64,000 bases of DNA from Endozoicomonas sp. SESOKO1 (GTDB taxonomy: Bacteria > Pseudomonadota > Gammaproteobacteria > Pseudomonadales > Endozoicomonadaceae), in contig NZ_JAHHPP010000389.1 in the NCBI RefSeq assembly GCF_024606265.1, positions 1 through 64,000 on the forward strand. Direction: 5' to 3'. Every line of letters starts with the position of its first letter. Position 1 is the first letter of the stretch. The notes under the pieces are model-generated. The model was not told the origin of the DNA. It saw only the letters and a list, made by a program, of their open reading frames with translations, and did not search any database. Positions 18,245 through 28,657 of this stretch are shown in pieces. The position numbers and the translations under genes were made by a program.

Positions 18245-20502
18245 GTGTCACTGAACAAAAAGAGCTGCTAACGAAAAACAAACAAACACTGGAAAACAGC
18301 TCACGCCGTAACTTTCTCAAAAACCTGGGTATTGTCGGTGGCGGTTTAGTGGTTGGAATTCCACTGACGGGTTGTGCCAGTGTTCAACTCCCCAATACCA
18401 TGGACAGTGATTTGCAACCCAATGCATTGCTGCAAATTACCGCCAATAACGATATTTATTTTTACCTTCCCCGTTCTGAGATGGGTCAGGGCGTGTACAC
18501 AGGCCTGACCACCGTACTGGCGGAAGAACTCGACGTGCATCCGGGTAAAATCAAGGTTAAAAACGTTGGCGCTCACGACGAATATGCAAACCCGGAATAT
18601 GGGCTGCAGCTGACCGGTGGCAGTAACAGCATTCGTACGCATTTCATTCCGTTGCGCCAAATGGCTGCCAATGTTCGTATGGTTATTCGACAGGCGGCCG
18701 CACAAGAACTGCAACTGCCACTGGACCAAATCCAAACGGATGACGGCATGATTGTCGCCAATGGTAAAAAGTGGCCTTACGGTGCATTCAGTGAAGTGGC
18801 TGCTCATTTGAGTCTTCCTGAAGAAACACCGATCAAGAAAAAATCTGACTTCAAATACATTGGCAAACACTCTAAACGTTTGGATAGCGTAGCAAAAAGC
18901 ACAGGCTCCGCAGAATTTGGCTTGGATGTCGAGTTTGCAGGCCTGCACCGGGCCGCATTAAAACGCTGCCCCGTATTGGGTGGCACCGTGAAAAGCTTTG
19001 ATGATAGCAAAGCGAAAAGCATGCCCGGAGTCAAAGCCGTTGTCAGTATCTTTAACGGTGTGGCCGTGGTGGCGGATCATTACTATCAGGCAAAAGCGGC
19101 CTTGCCTGTGCTGGACGTACAATGGGAATTACCGGAAACCCTCTCTGACTTTTCCAGTGACTCCACGGAAGCAGGTAACGGTAAACAACTATTCAAGGAC
19201 GCGTTGGATAGCGATGAAGCAGATAATGCATACCAGGAAGGTAACGGTCGCGAGGCATTAACAACGTCCGACACGGTTGTATCCGCAGAATATTGGGCCC
19301 CCTACCTGGCCCACGCCACCATGGAACCGATGAATTGCACGGCAAAATTCACCGGTGACCAATTAGAAATCTGGACAGGCTGCCAAAACCCGGGTGTTGC
19401 CGCCAAGTTAGCGGCTTTTTATGGTGATGTAGCAAAAGAGGACGTCACCGTTCACAGTACGTTCCTGGGGGGCGGATTCGGACGTCGTATAGCAAACGAC
19501 TATGTTGCAGAAGCCGTTTCCATAGCCAAAGCATCAGGTCTGGCGGTGCAATTGATCTGGAGCCGGGAAGACGATACAAAACACGATTATTATCGTCCTG
19601 CGACCATGGCTGAATTTCAGATTGGCCTGGATAAAAACGGTAATATTGACAGCTGGAACGTTAAGCGTTCCGGTCCAAACATCCTGCCCTATACCATGGA
19701 TGAAGTAGCCGATGCCATGATGCCGGGGTTCCTGCCTGATGGCATGGTTGACTGGATCAGTAAAGCGGGTTTCAGCCTGTTTGACGGCTGGACGGTAGAT
19801 CCTACTTCCGTAGAAGGCTTATTCGAAGATTACGATGCCAACCATAAATCCGCTGACCACGTAACGGTTGATCCGGGACTACCGGTAGGTTTCTGGCGCA
19901 GTGTTGGTCACTCATTCAGTGGCTTCTTTAAAGAAAGCATGATGGATGAAGTGGCCATTTTGCAACAACAGGATCCTGTCGCCTATCGCCTGAAACACTT
20001 AAAACATAATCCACGGCTGGCGAACACGCTAAAACTGGCAGCCGAAAAGGCGGGATGGGGAAAACCTTTACCAAAAGGTCACTATCACGGCGTAGCCGTT
20101 CATAGTTCATTCTTGTCTTACGTGACTGAAATCGCAGAAGTATCGGTGAACAACGGTCAAATCAACGTTCACAAGGTGACCTGTGTGGTGGATTGCGGTT
20201 TGGCGGTTAACCCTGAAATCGTTATCCAGCAAATGGAAAGTGGCATTCTGTTTGGCTTAACCGCTGCCCTTTACGGTGAGATCACCGTTAAAGACGGTGC
20301 AGTGGTGCAAAGTAACTTCCATGATTACCCGATGCTGCGAATGCATGAATCACCAGACATTGAGGTGGTCATTGTAGAGAGTGATGAAGCGCCAACGGGT
20401 GTCGGTGAACCCGGTTTACCGCCCATTGCTGGTGCCGTGGGCAATGCCATCTTTGCCGCAACGGGCAGGCGTTTAAGAAGCCTGCCTCTTAAACTGAGTT
20501 AA
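18241..20502 (+). CDS. molybdopterin catalytic subunit (IorB-like), Tat-exported
   Basis: This is the large catalytic subunit of a xanthine-oxidase-family molybdenum hydroxylase. Its 753 residues begin with a twin-arginine signal (SRRNFLK at 21-27), a hydrophobic run and a lipobox-like LTGC ending at Cys45, so a periplasmic, possibly lipid-anchored enzyme is predicted. MGQGVYTGLTTVLAEEL and FLGGGFGRR are the MCD-cofactor motifs of the IorB group. The conserved catalytic Glu is about 723 in GVGEPGLPP. The substrate cannot be read from sequence; aldehydes or N-heterocycles are usual. It forms an operon with the 2Fe-2S gene and xdhC. No mobA-like cytidylyltransferase gene is present. Confidence 0.9.
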   Translation: MSVTEQKELLTKNKQTLENSSRRNFLKNLGIVGGGLVVGIPLTGCASVQLPNTMDSDLQPNALLQITANNDIYFYLPRSEMGQGVYTGLTTVLAEELDVHPGKIKVKNVGAHDEYANPEYGLQLTGGSNSIRTHFIPLRQMAANVRMVIRQAAAQELQLPLDQIQTDDGMIVANGKKWPYGAFSEVAAHLSLPEETPIKKKSDFKYIGKHSKRLDSVAKSTGSAEFGLDVEFAGLHRAALKRCPVLGGTVKSFDDSKAKSMPGVKAVVSIFNGVAVVADHYYQAKAALPVLDVQWELPETLSDFSSDSTEAGNGKQLFKDALDSDEADNAYQEGNGREALTTSDTVVSAEYWAPYLAHATMEPMNCTAKFTGDQLEIWTGCQNPGVAAKLAAFYGDVAKEDVTVHSTFLGGGFGRRIANDYVAEAVSIAKASGLAVQLIWSREDDTKHDYYRPATMAEFQIGLDKNGNIDSWNVKRSGPNILPYTMDEVADAMMPGFLPDGMVDWISKAGFSLFDGWTVDPTSVEGLFEDYDANHKSADHVTVDPGLPVGFWRSVGHSFSGFFKESMMDEVAILQQQDPVAYRLKHLKHNPRLANTLKLAAEKAGWGKPLPKGHYHGVAVHSSFLSYVTEIAEVSVNNGQINVHKVTCVVDCGLAVNPEIVIQQMESGILFGLTAALYGEITVKDGAVVQSNFHDYPMLRMHESPDIEVVIVESDEAPTGVGEPGLPPIAGAVGNAIFAATGRRLRSLPLKLS

Positions 20503-20509
20503 TTTGAGA

Positions 20510-20564
20510 GCTTCGTCCTTTAACGCCGTAGGCTGGTGCTCAAAGGCTGTCTGTGGGACGAAGC
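20510..20564 (+). promoter_or_regulatory. inverted repeat between iorB-like and xdhC genes
   Basis: GCTTCGTCC (20510-20518) and GGACGAAGC (20556-20564) are perfect 9-bp arms about 37 nt apart. There is no U-tract, so this is probably an mRNA-processing or stabilising hairpin that adjusts xdhC expression relative to the enzyme subunits. Confidence 0.45.
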
Positions 20565-20597
20565 CCGGCTTATGAGCAAAGGTTCAATTAAAGCACT

Positions 20598-21599
20598 ATG
20601 CAAGGTTCACAATTAGAAGTATTAACCGGTTGCTTAACCTGCCTTGAACAAGGCGAGAAGATTACGCTCGTCAGTGTGGCTAAAACCTGGGGTACCTCCC
20701 CCCGCCCTGCAGGTTCCCTTTTTGCGGTGAGCTCTTCCGGGCGCTTTTTTGGCAGTGTCAGCGGTGGATGTGTTGAAGAAGATTTGATTGAACAGCTAGC
20801 CCAACACCCGGTCAGATCAGTACAAAGAATCATCTACGGGGAAACTGACGAAGAGCGTCACCGCTTTGCCTTACCTTGCGGGGGTGCCTTAGAACTGATG
20901 GCGGAACCGCTCAATGACATTGAAGACGTTAACTTTCTGATTGATCACATTAAAATCAGAAAAACCTGTTTAAGAAAAGTAAACCTTGAAACGGGTCAAA
21001 TCAGTTATCTTCCCTGGCAGCAGCAAACACCCGGGCTGTCACCAACCCACTGGCAAAACGTATTTGGCCCGACCTGGCGATTAGTGGTGATTGGTGCCGG
21101 TGAAACTGGCCAGTATCTGGCGAAATTTGCCCAAGGCCTTGGGTTAGAAGTGTTGGTTAGCGATCCCAGGCCGGATTACCGGAGCAACTGGCCCTTAAAA
21201 GGCTTACCGCTATTAGCAGGTTTTCCTGACGATATCATTGACGATTTAAACGTGGATGTTCGTACAGCCATTGTCGCCGTGGCCCATGACCCGAAAGTAG
21301 ATGACATGGCATTACTCACCGCATTAAAAAGCAATGCCTTCTATGTTGGTGCCCTCGGCTCAAAACTCAATAACCAGCAACGTCGCGCCCGCCTCAGGGA
21401 ACATTTTGATTTCAGTGAAGCTGAAGTTAACCGACTCCACGGCCCGGTTGGATTAAATATCGGCAGTAAATCCCCAGCTGAAATTGCGCTGTCTATTCTT
21501 GCTGAAATCACTGCCATTAAAAATGGCATACTGCCCGGCAAGGCACTGGAAAAGAAAGAAGATCAAATCAGTCAGGCCGCTGCCAGTGACATCAGCTAG
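20598..21599 (+). CDS. xdhC: XdhC/CoxI-family molybdenum cofactor maturation protein
   Basis: This is an accessory protein that binds and helps sulfurate molybdenum cofactor before insertion into xanthine-oxidase-family enzymes. The N-terminal XdhC domain has the family's SPRPAGSLFAVSSSGRFFGSV region and SGGCVEEDLIEQL; a C-terminal Rossmann domain begins near 164 (VVIGAGETGQYLAKFA). The 333 residues are typical. Its place 95 bp after the catalytic subunit supports the role. The cofactor chaperone acts in the cytoplasm before Tat export of the folded enzyme. Confidence 0.9.
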   Translation: MQGSQLEVLTGCLTCLEQGEKITLVSVAKTWGTSPRPAGSLFAVSSSGRFFGSVSGGCVEEDLIEQLAQHPVRSVQRIIYGETDEERHRFALPCGGALELMAEPLNDIEDVNFLIDHIKIRKTCLRKVNLETGQISYLPWQQQTPGLSPTHWQNVFGPTWRLVVIGAGETGQYLAKFAQGLGLEVLVSDPRPDYRSNWPLKGLPLLAGFPDDIIDDLNVDVRTAIVAVAHDPKVDDMALLTALKSNAFYVGALGSKLNNQQRRARLREHFDFSEAEVNRLHGPVGLNIGSKSPAEIALSILAEITAIKNGILPGKALEKKEDQISQAAASDIS

Positions 21600-21642
21600 T
21601 GCAGAAAAGCGCTAATACCCATACAGCCACACTCCTCGTGCC

Positions 21643-21692
21643 CCAACCGCCATGCACCATGAAACCCAGAGATCATGGTGCATGGCGGTTGG
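21643..21692. terminator. 19-bp perfect inverted repeat between xdhC and slmA
   Basis: CCAACCGCCATGCACCATG (21643-21661) and its exact reverse complement (21674-21692) flank a 12-nt loop. It sits between convergent genes, so a bidirectional terminator is the simplest reading; a short GCTTTT follows at some distance on the plus strand. The arms are unusually long and perfect. Confidence 0.6.
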
Positions 21693-21862
21693 TTCGGGTG
21701 TCGGCTTTTATGCCCTCTGAGTGTCTCAGGAGCCAACGCTGAGAGCCCCCTTTACGGGTTTGCGACAGCCTCTCTTCCCGGAAGCCTGGGAGTTGTCTGT
21801 GTATGTATAACAGAGCCTGGTTGCACCAGTGCCTGAGCGTTGTCAGACAGAAAAATCAGCCG

Positions 21863-22453
21863 TTACCGAAAAGCCGCTTCAGAAAGGATTAGCCACTGAT
21901 CAGCCCAGTTTTCACTGGGCTTGCGCTTGAATTCACTACGAACATACTGGGCAATCCGACCCTCGGCAGAAGCCAGCATCAGATTTGCCGTTACGCTCAC
22001 GGTCATGCGGGTTCTCACACCCTCCTTGATTTCCGCTTCACGCAATGTCTGCTTGAGTTGTGTCTCCATACGGTCAAACAGCTGAACCACACGCTGGCGA
22101 AGCCGCTCAGTCTCGCCAGCCAATGCATCGCCGGTCAGGATACGGGTCAACCCGGGGTTTTTCTCACAGAAGCCAATCAGCAACCGCAAGATCTTTTCAC
22201 ACCGTGCTGCCACATGAGGCTCTTCTGAAAGAATCAGCGAGATTCGGGAAAACAGCGCCTCCTCAATAAACTCGATCAGCCCTTCAAACATTTTTGCCTT
22301 GCTGGGGTAATGGCGGTACAGGGCTGCTTCTGAAACACCCACCTCTTTGGCCAGGGCCGATGTGGTAATCCGGGTACCCGGGGCCGTCTCCAGCATATGA
22401 GCCAGGGCTTCCAGAATCTGCTGTTTGCGGGAAATTTTCTGAGACATATCCAT
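21863..22453 (-). CDS. slmA: nucleoid occlusion factor SlmA (TetR family)
   Basis: SlmA binds dispersed chromosomal SBS sites and, when DNA-bound, blocks FtsZ assembly over the nucleoid. The 196 residues are the normal size. The N-terminal HTH reads RITTSALAKEVGVSEAALYRHYPSKAKMFEGLI, as in E. coli SlmA, and the C-terminal core has LRQRVVQLFDRMETQLKQTLR. Context confirms it: in many gammaproteobacteria slmA lies with dut, coaBC and argB, as here. It is about 8 bp after argB on the same strand. Confidence 0.95.
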   Translation of the reverse strand: MDMSQKISRKQQILEALAHMLETAPGTRITTSALAKEVGVSEAALYRHYPSKAKMFEGLIEFIEEALFSRISLILSEEPHVAARCEKILRLLIGFCEKNPGLTRILTGDALAGETERLRQRVVQLFDRMETQLKQTLREAEIKEGVRTRMTVSVTANLMLASAEGRIAQYVRSEFKRKPSENWADQWLILSEAAFR

Positions 22454-22461
22454 TATGAGTA

Positions 22462-23409
<948 letters not shown>

Positions 23410-23462
23410 TTATGGATGGAGGCATGGCACAACCAGCCATGCCTTTGATAAAAAAGCAGTTA

Positions 23463-23918
23463 TCAGTGGGTTCCGGAGTGCCCAAAGCCTCCGGCACCAC
23501 GGTCACTCTCGTCAAAACTTGCCACAATCTCCAGTCGGGCCTGAACCACGGGAACCAGGATTAACTGGGCAATCCGCTCGCCTGGCTGAACCGTAAACGT
23601 GGTATTTCCCCGGTTCCAGCAGGAGACCATCAGCTGTCCCTGGTAGTCAGAATCAATCAGTCCAACAAGATTACCCAGAACAATGCCATGCTTATGACCC
23701 AGGCCGGAGCGGGGAAGGATCATCGCTGCCAGGGACGGGTCTTCGATATGTATCGCCATACCGGTAGGCAGCAACTGGGTTTGACCCGGCTCCAGGGTCA
23801 TCGGTTGATCAAGGCAGGCTCGCAGATCAATACCCGCAGAACCTTCTGTGGCGTATTCCGGCAATGGAAACTCTGTGCCCAGCCGCGGGTCCAGAATACG
23901 GGTTTTCAGTGTTCTCAT
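23463..23918 (-). CDS. dut: dUTP diphosphatase
   Basis: This trimeric dUTPase hydrolyses dUTP to dUMP, keeping uracil out of DNA and feeding thymidylate synthesis. Five family motifs are visible in 151 residues: [35 protein letters not shown] and the C-terminal [10 protein letters not shown] arm that closes over the active site. It lies 38 bp after coaBC on the same strand, the standard dfp-dut order. Confidence 0.98.
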   Translation of the reverse strand: MRTLKTRILDPRLGTEFPLPEYATEGSAGIDLRACLDQPMTLEPGQTQLLPTGMAIHIEDPSLAAMILPRSGLGHKHGIVLGNLVGLIDSDYQGQLMVSCWNRGNTTFTVQPGERIAQLILVPVVQARLEIVASFDESDRGAGGFGHSGTH

Positions 23919-23956
23919 GTCGTTTAATTCCCTGTGTATTTACCGTGAAATGTCTT

Positions 23957-25216
23957 TCAAGGCTGTTCATTAGTCTCTGTTGCAGACTGCAGGTTTTTCC
24001 ACTTCCTGAAACGGCGGGCAACAATTTGCAGCAGCTTGCGGGACACTACTTTTTTCGATGCTCTTGGTAATGGCTCTTCCAGCGATTCACCGATAACGGT
24101 GACTTCATTGCTGTCGCTGCTGAAGCCAATCTCCCGGTCACCCACATCATTGGCCACCACCAGGTTCATCTTCTTCCGCCGCATCTTATCCGCAGCGTAA
24201 CCCAATACATTGTGAGTCTCTGCGGCAAAGCCAACGACAAAGGGTGGTGTGTCCAGAGCGGTGACCGAAGCAATAATGTCAGGATTGCGCACCAGTTTAA
24301 TCTCAAGGATTTCACTGCCATTTTCAGGGTCTTTTTTGATCTTTTCCCTGGCAACCTCTGCAGGACGATAGTCACTGACAGCAGCACAACCGATAAAGAT
24401 ATCAATCCCTTCCATTTGATCATGAACCGCCTGGTGCATATCCCTGGCGCTGACCACATCAATCCGCCTGACCCGATCCGGTGTATCCAGATTAACGGGG
24501 CCACTGACCAGGGTTACCCTTGCCCCTGATGCTACCGCCGCTTCGGCAATGGCAAAGCCCATTTTTCCGGAACTGTGGTTGGAAATATACCGAACCGGAT
24601 CAATATCCTCGCGGGTGCCACCAGCAGTGATCATGATATTCACCCCGGTGAGAATATCATGGCTGAACAGCCCCGATGTTTTTTCCACAATCAGCTCAGG
24701 ATCCAGCATCCTGCCCGGACCGATATCGCCACAGGCCTGACTGCCATCACCCGGGCCAAACAAATGGATATTCCGCTCCAGCAACTCTTCGCAATTGCGC
24801 TGAGTCACACTGTCACGCCACATCCCCTGATTCATGGCAGGCGCCAGGCAAATAGTGGCGCTGGTGGCCAGGCACAGGGTGGTTAACAGATCATCGGCAT
24901 GGCCACCGGCCAGCCGTGCAATAAAGTCTGCAGTGGCAGGGGCAACCAGAACCACATCCGCCCAGCGGGCCAGTTCGATATGTCCCATGGCCGCTTCCGC
25001 CCTGGTATCGAGCAAATCCAGATGAACCGGGTTGTGAGACAGTGCCTGCAGGGTTAACGGGGTAATAAACTCACAGGCGGCACTGGTCATGACCACACGG
25101 ACATCCGCTCCCAGTTTGGTCAGCAGACGAATCAGCTCTGCACTTTTATAGGCAGCAATGCCACCGGTAACACCAAGAACAATGCGTTTGTTGCTTAGCT
25201 GTTGCATAGGTTGCAA
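23957..25216 (-). CDS. coaBC: bifunctional phosphopantothenoylcysteine decarboxylase/synthetase
   Basis: It carries out two consecutive steps of coenzyme A synthesis: CoaB joins 4'-phosphopantothenate to cysteine, and CoaC (an FMN flavoprotein) decarboxylates the product. The CoaC half covers about 1-190 with GVTGGIAAYKSAEL, a PATADFIARLAGG segment and the AMNQGMW signature. The CoaB half covers about 195-419 with DPVRYISNHSSGKMGFA and the KIKKDPE region. Full length at 419 residues. A second ATG at 25207 is an equally plausible start. It heads the coaBC-dut-argB-slmA strand and is divergent from radC. Confidence 0.97.
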   Translation of the reverse strand: MQPMQQLSNKRIVLGVTGGIAAYKSAELIRLLTKLGADVRVVMTSAACEFITPLTLQALSHNPVHLDLLDTRAEAAMGHIELARWADVVLVAPATADFIARLAGGHADDLLTTLCLATSATICLAPAMNQGMWRDSVTQRNCEELLERNIHLFGPGDGSQACGDIGPGRMLDPELIVEKTSGLFSHDILTGVNIMITAGGTREDIDPVRYISNHSSGKMGFAIAEAAVASGARVTLVSGPVNLDTPDRVRRIDVVSARDMHQAVHDQMEGIDIFIGCAAVSDYRPAEVAREKIKKDPENGSEILEIKLVRNPDIIASVTALDTPPFVVGFAAETHNVLGYAADKMRRKKMNLVVANDVGDREIGFSSDSNEVTVIGESLEEPLPRASKKVVSRKLLQIVARRFRKWKNLQSATETNEQP

Positions 25217-25361
25217 ATTTCCTCAGGGAATTAAACCGGCAATTTTTTGTCTGAGTAGTCAGGAACCGTATAAAACACAATGGGCTACTCACCATAAATC
25301 CGCTCCATCATAGCAGTGAATAGCTGACGGTATAACCACCATAAAAGCCCGGAGTCATCAT

Positions 25362-26009
25362 TTGCTGCCAAGAGAAAAGATACTGGCCATGGGCCCTTCA
25401 GCACTCACTGAGGCGGAGCTGTTGGCGCTGCTGTTAAGAACGGGCTGCCAGGGTATGAACGTGATGGAACTGGCCAGCCACCTGCTGGAACAGTTTGGCG
25501 GCCTGGAAAAACTGCTGACCACCCGCCAGCAGCATCTTATGTCTGTTAAAGGCCTTGGGCCTGCCAAAGCCACTCAGCTCAGCGCCATCCTGGAGCTTTG
25601 TCGAAGGGTACTTCGCGCGAAGGTAGCGTCTTCAGATGTTATTACCAGCCCGGAGTCCACCCGGGAATATCTGCAGCTTCACTTCCAGGGGCTTCAGCGG
25701 GAGCAGTTTGGCTGTCTTTTTCTGGATACCCGGCACCGTGTTATTACGCTGGAAACACTCTTTCAGGGCACCCTGAACGCGGCCACCGTTCATCCCAGGG
25801 AGGTGGTGAAGCAGGCGCTGGCGTTGAATGCTGCATCACTGATTCTGTGTCATAACCACCCATCGGGTGATCCTGAGCCAAGCCAGGCTGACATTCGCAT
25901 TACCCAACGGTTGAAAGAGGCACTGCAACTGGTGGATATCCAGGTTCTGGATCATATGATTGTGGGGCAGGGAGAGATACTGTCCATGGCGGAACGTGGA
26001 TTGGTTTAA
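25362..26009 (+). CDS. radC: RadC/JAB1-MPN domain protein
   Basis: It is a RadC-family protein; the exact DNA-related role is unresolved in the literature. The N-terminal HhH-like region is followed by the MPN/JAMM domain with HNHPSGDPEPSQAD beginning at about 164, the metalloprotease-like metal site. The start is TTG at 25362: GGAG lies 7 nt upstream, no ATG exists in frame, and the protein begins at the family's conserved PREK. The N-terminus is short compared with E. coli RadC. It is divergent from coaBC, keeping part of the dfp-radC-rpmB neighbourhood. Confidence 0.93.
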   Translation: MLPREKILAMGPSALTEAELLALLLRTGCQGMNVMELASHLLEQFGGLEKLLTTRQQHLMSVKGLGPAKATQLSAILELCRRVLRAKVASSDVITSPESTREYLQLHFQGLQREQFGCLFLDTRHRVITLETLFQGTLNAATVHPREVVKQALALNAASLILCHNHPSGDPEPSQADIRITQRLKEALQLVDIQVLDHMIVGQGEILSMAERGLV

Positions 26010-26409
26010 TGACAGGTTAACATTCTGGGAAAAATTCAGCTGACCGTTAATTCCAAACACTCTAATTAAGACACAACAATTTGAATTTCATCTGACAGTT
26101 AAATCAGCAAATAAAAAAAATCAGTCTGCAATAGCATTGATAAATATTTTTCGGTTTTATTTGACTGTAGGTGTCTCTGTAACGTTTCCAACCAGGATTC
26201 GGTAAGCCACAAAGATTAAAAATCTCTATCACTAACAGCCCTTACTTACCAATTAGTGTTAATCATTCTGATTTAAATGTCAGTAATACTTGCTTTCTAG
26301 TCATTAATAAAACATCTCCCAACCATGACAATTCATTGAGTTTGATTCTAATCAGAATCAGTAAAAAAATTTTCAAAAAATTACAGGTTATCCTAAAGGA
26401 GAGATAACT
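26010..26409. other. AT-rich intergenic region before the 339-residue gene
   Basis: No gene found. The stretch is strongly AT-rich, unlike the flanking genes. It holds a small dyad GATTCT-AATC-AGAATC near 26344-26359 and ends in the Shine-Dalgarno AAAGGAGAG for the next gene. It probably carries that gene's promoter, but I cannot name the boxes. Confidence 0.5.
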
Positions 26410-27429
26410 ATGGATGGTTGTACAAATTTTTATCAAACAATCCCGGTAACCAATTCGTATACAGCAATCACATCAGAAACAAAAACAAATCCTCATTCAC
26501 CCGAAAGTACTTTCTTTCAATGTAAAGAACCGGGTTTCCAGTTCGGGCAAAAACCAATCAGTAAGATGGTCATACGTCAGTTACCTTATGACGTAACACC
26601 GATGATACCTTCTGATAACGACCCTGAATCTGTCGCACAAAAAAATAACAAACCGCTGGCATGGGTCAGGGGAATGCTTATTCACCGGGAAGGAGATATG
26701 GAAAGCTCAAACATGACGGCTTTTGGCTTACATAAAATAGTAAAGTCGGATAAGTCTTATATCTCAAGTTCAAAGTCAGGGCTTATCGAAACTCAAGAGA
26801 CTGATGGTGTAATAGCTCTTGAAAATCAAGTGTTGATGAATCAACACAATCAAGCACCAAAACATATTCAACTAAAGGCTGAATGGCAAAAAGAGGCCTA
26901 TGATGATGGTGGCCAGGAAAATTTACTTGGGGGTAATGTTTGCTTTAAAGTTGATGGAGATACTAAACAGGTTGGCATACCAATCATTGAAGCTGATAGC
27001 AAAAGTCTGCTTTACTACGGCGCATTACTGATTGATGATGGTCAGGCTGTTAGTTTCCCAAATAAAGAATACCCCATCTGGAAAATGCAGCTTGGTAGCA
27101 ATTACGTCAATGGCTATCTGATGACCGAAAAGGGCAAAGGTTTTTATCTGGAATGGCATACCGACAGACCACATTGGCACCAGCCACTCACTGAAGATGC
27201 AGGCGGGTACTACATATTAGGTAAAAAGATTCAAACTGAAGATGGGTCTGAGGCCTATAATTTGACCGGCTTTAAAATCCCTCTTGGCAAAGCGGTCTAT
27301 TCAATGCAAGGGGCAATCCACTGTGATGCAGCCCTTACCGGTAAAAACTGGCTTGTTGGCTTCGCGGACTCAGATAATTTTTCTACGGCCCTGGTAAGAA
27401 ACACCAGAAATGAAATGGTTAAGCTATAA
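26410..27429 (+). CDS. hypothetical protein, 339 residues
   Basis: I do not recognise a family. It has no signal peptide or membrane segment. The N-terminal ~130 residues are Ser/Thr/Asn-rich and low in complexity. From about 150 onwards it looks like a folded, beta-rich globular domain, with aromatic-rich strands and a segment of histidines (EWHTDRPHWHQPL near 248-260). The C-terminal part (GKAVYSMQGAIHCDAAL) resembles nothing I can place. The gene is well supported by AAGGAGAG 6 nt before the ATG and a strong terminator after the stop. Codon use is more AT-rich than its neighbours, and it stands alone between radC and engB, suggesting an acquired gene. Confidence 0.7.
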   Translation: MDGCTNFYQTIPVTNSYTAITSETKTNPHSPESTFFQCKEPGFQFGQKPISKMVIRQLPYDVTPMIPSDNDPESVAQKNNKPLAWVRGMLIHREGDMESSNMTAFGLHKIVKSDKSYISSSKSGLIETQETDGVIALENQVLMNQHNQAPKHIQLKAEWQKEAYDDGGQENLLGGNVCFKVDGDTKQVGIPIIEADSKSLLYYGALLIDDGQAVSFPNKEYPIWKMQLGSNYVNGYLMTEKGKGFYLEWHTDRPHWHQPLTEDAGGYYILGKKIQTEDGSEAYNLTGFKIPLGKAVYSMQGAIHCDAALTGKNWLVGFADSDNFSTALVRNTRNEMVKL

Positions 27430-27450
27430 CCACAACCCATTCAGTAAACT

Positions 27451-27488
27451 AATCCATCACCCCGCCCCAATCGGCGAGGTGATGGATT
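27451..27488. terminator. long stem terminator between convergent genes
   Basis: AATCCATCACCCCGCC (27451-27466) pairs with GGCGAGGTGATGGATT (27473-27488), 15 of 16 positions, around a 6-nt loop. No U-tract follows; it probably separates the convergent 339-residue gene and engB. Confidence 0.6.
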
Positions 27489-27513
27489 GATAAGCCGTTG
27501 CCCTCAGCAATTC

Positions 27514-28161
27514 TTACTCGTTTTCTTCAAACTCATTGTCAAAACAAGGCTCAGGCGCAAGAAACCACTCATCCAGTTTCATAGAGAGCTGATCAACACC
27601 GGTTTTCTTCAGCGAAGAGAATAACTGAACGCTCACCAGTGGGAACCGGGACAGATCCTTTCTGAGTGCATTCAAAACCTGTTTGGCAGCCCCCTGTTTC
27701 AGCTTGTCTGCCTTGGTAAGCAGAATATGAAGAGGTAGGTTTGCACTCACACTCCAGTTAAGCATCATCTGATCAAACTCTTTCATCGGATGACGAATAT
27801 CCATCAACAGCACCAGGCCAACCAGCGCCTCACGACGCTCCAGATAATCGGTCATATGATGCTGCCACTCTTTCTTCATGGCTTCAGGCACTTTGGCATA
27901 ACCATAGCCCGGAAGGTCCACCAGAAAGACACCTTCCTGCACTTCAAAGAAGTTGATGAGCTGGGTTCTGCCGGGCGTCTTACTGGTACGCGCCAGCTTG
28001 TTGGAACCGGTAAGCGCATTCAGCGCGCTGGACTTGCCGGCATTAGAGCGGCCCGCAAAGGCCACTTCACGACCTTCATTCTCCGGACACTGGCTCAGCT
28101 TGGCCGCACTCTTGTAAAAAGAGGCCTGGCGGTAATTTAATGAAGATCTGGTATCACTCAT
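27514..28161 (-). CDS. engB: ribosome biogenesis GTP-binding protein EngB (YsxC/YihA)
   Basis: This essential GTPase is involved in late large-subunit ribosome assembly. GTPase motifs are in order: G1 [10 protein letters not shown]2 around [11 protein letters not shown]3 DLPGYG, G4 TKAD. The 215 residues are normal. In most relatives it adjoins polA; here polA is about 21 kb away, but the Pseudomonas neighbours cytochrome c4 and dsbA are still next to it, divergently. Confidence 0.97.
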   Translation of the reverse strand: MSDTRSSLNYRQASFYKSAAKLSQCPENEGREVAFAGRSNAGKSSALNALTGSNKLARTSKTPGRTQLINFFEVQEGVFLVDLPGYGYAKVPEAMKKEWQHHMTDYLERREALVGLVLLMDIRHPMKEFDQMMLNWSVSANLPLHILLTKADKLKQGAAKQVLNALRKDLSRFPLVSVQLFSSLKKTGVDQLSMKLDEWFLAPEPCFDNEFEENE

Positions 28162-28657
28162 GGGGTTTCATCTATTCCAGTAATCTTTGCTGATTTCCAA
28201 TGAGCCGGTAATAAATAAGCACTGGACTCAATAAATCACGTAAAAGAGGTCAGAAAGAAGGATGATGGGAGCCTGTCAGACTTGGTCGCGGTAATGAGGA
28301 AAGCCTGGATTTGGAGTAATCTTTATGCTGATTTGAGATGAATAGTGATTCTATCCAACGAAACACAGCATAAAAAATGGTCAAATCCGTCTTTTCCGCA
28401 TCAGGGTTATGTCAAGTCCAACAGGCTCCCAGGTATCACTTCCAGCGGACCAATACAGAATCTGCCTGTACCGGTCGCCGGTTGAGTAGTTTATACTATC
28501 GTCGTTCTAGGCACATGCCGTCATGTCACCTGAGGCTGAAGCAGCCGGAAAGCAGACGCGAATCTCCGCACAGGGCTGTTTCGCTAAACAATAAAAGCTG
28601 TCAGGTCTGACGAATAATAACAGCCATTTGAGGCAAACGCCGTAACTGGGTCAGGTA
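28162..28657. other. intergenic region between engB and cytochrome c4
   Basis: No protein gene. It holds the divergent promoters of engB and the cytochrome. Visible structure is limited to a small dyad ACCGG-TCG-CCGGT (28470-28482) followed by an AT-rich TTTATACTATC. GGGAGCCTGTC near 28268 resembles AGGAGCCTGTC near 29290, after the cytochrome gene. I see no certain small RNA. Confidence 0.5.
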
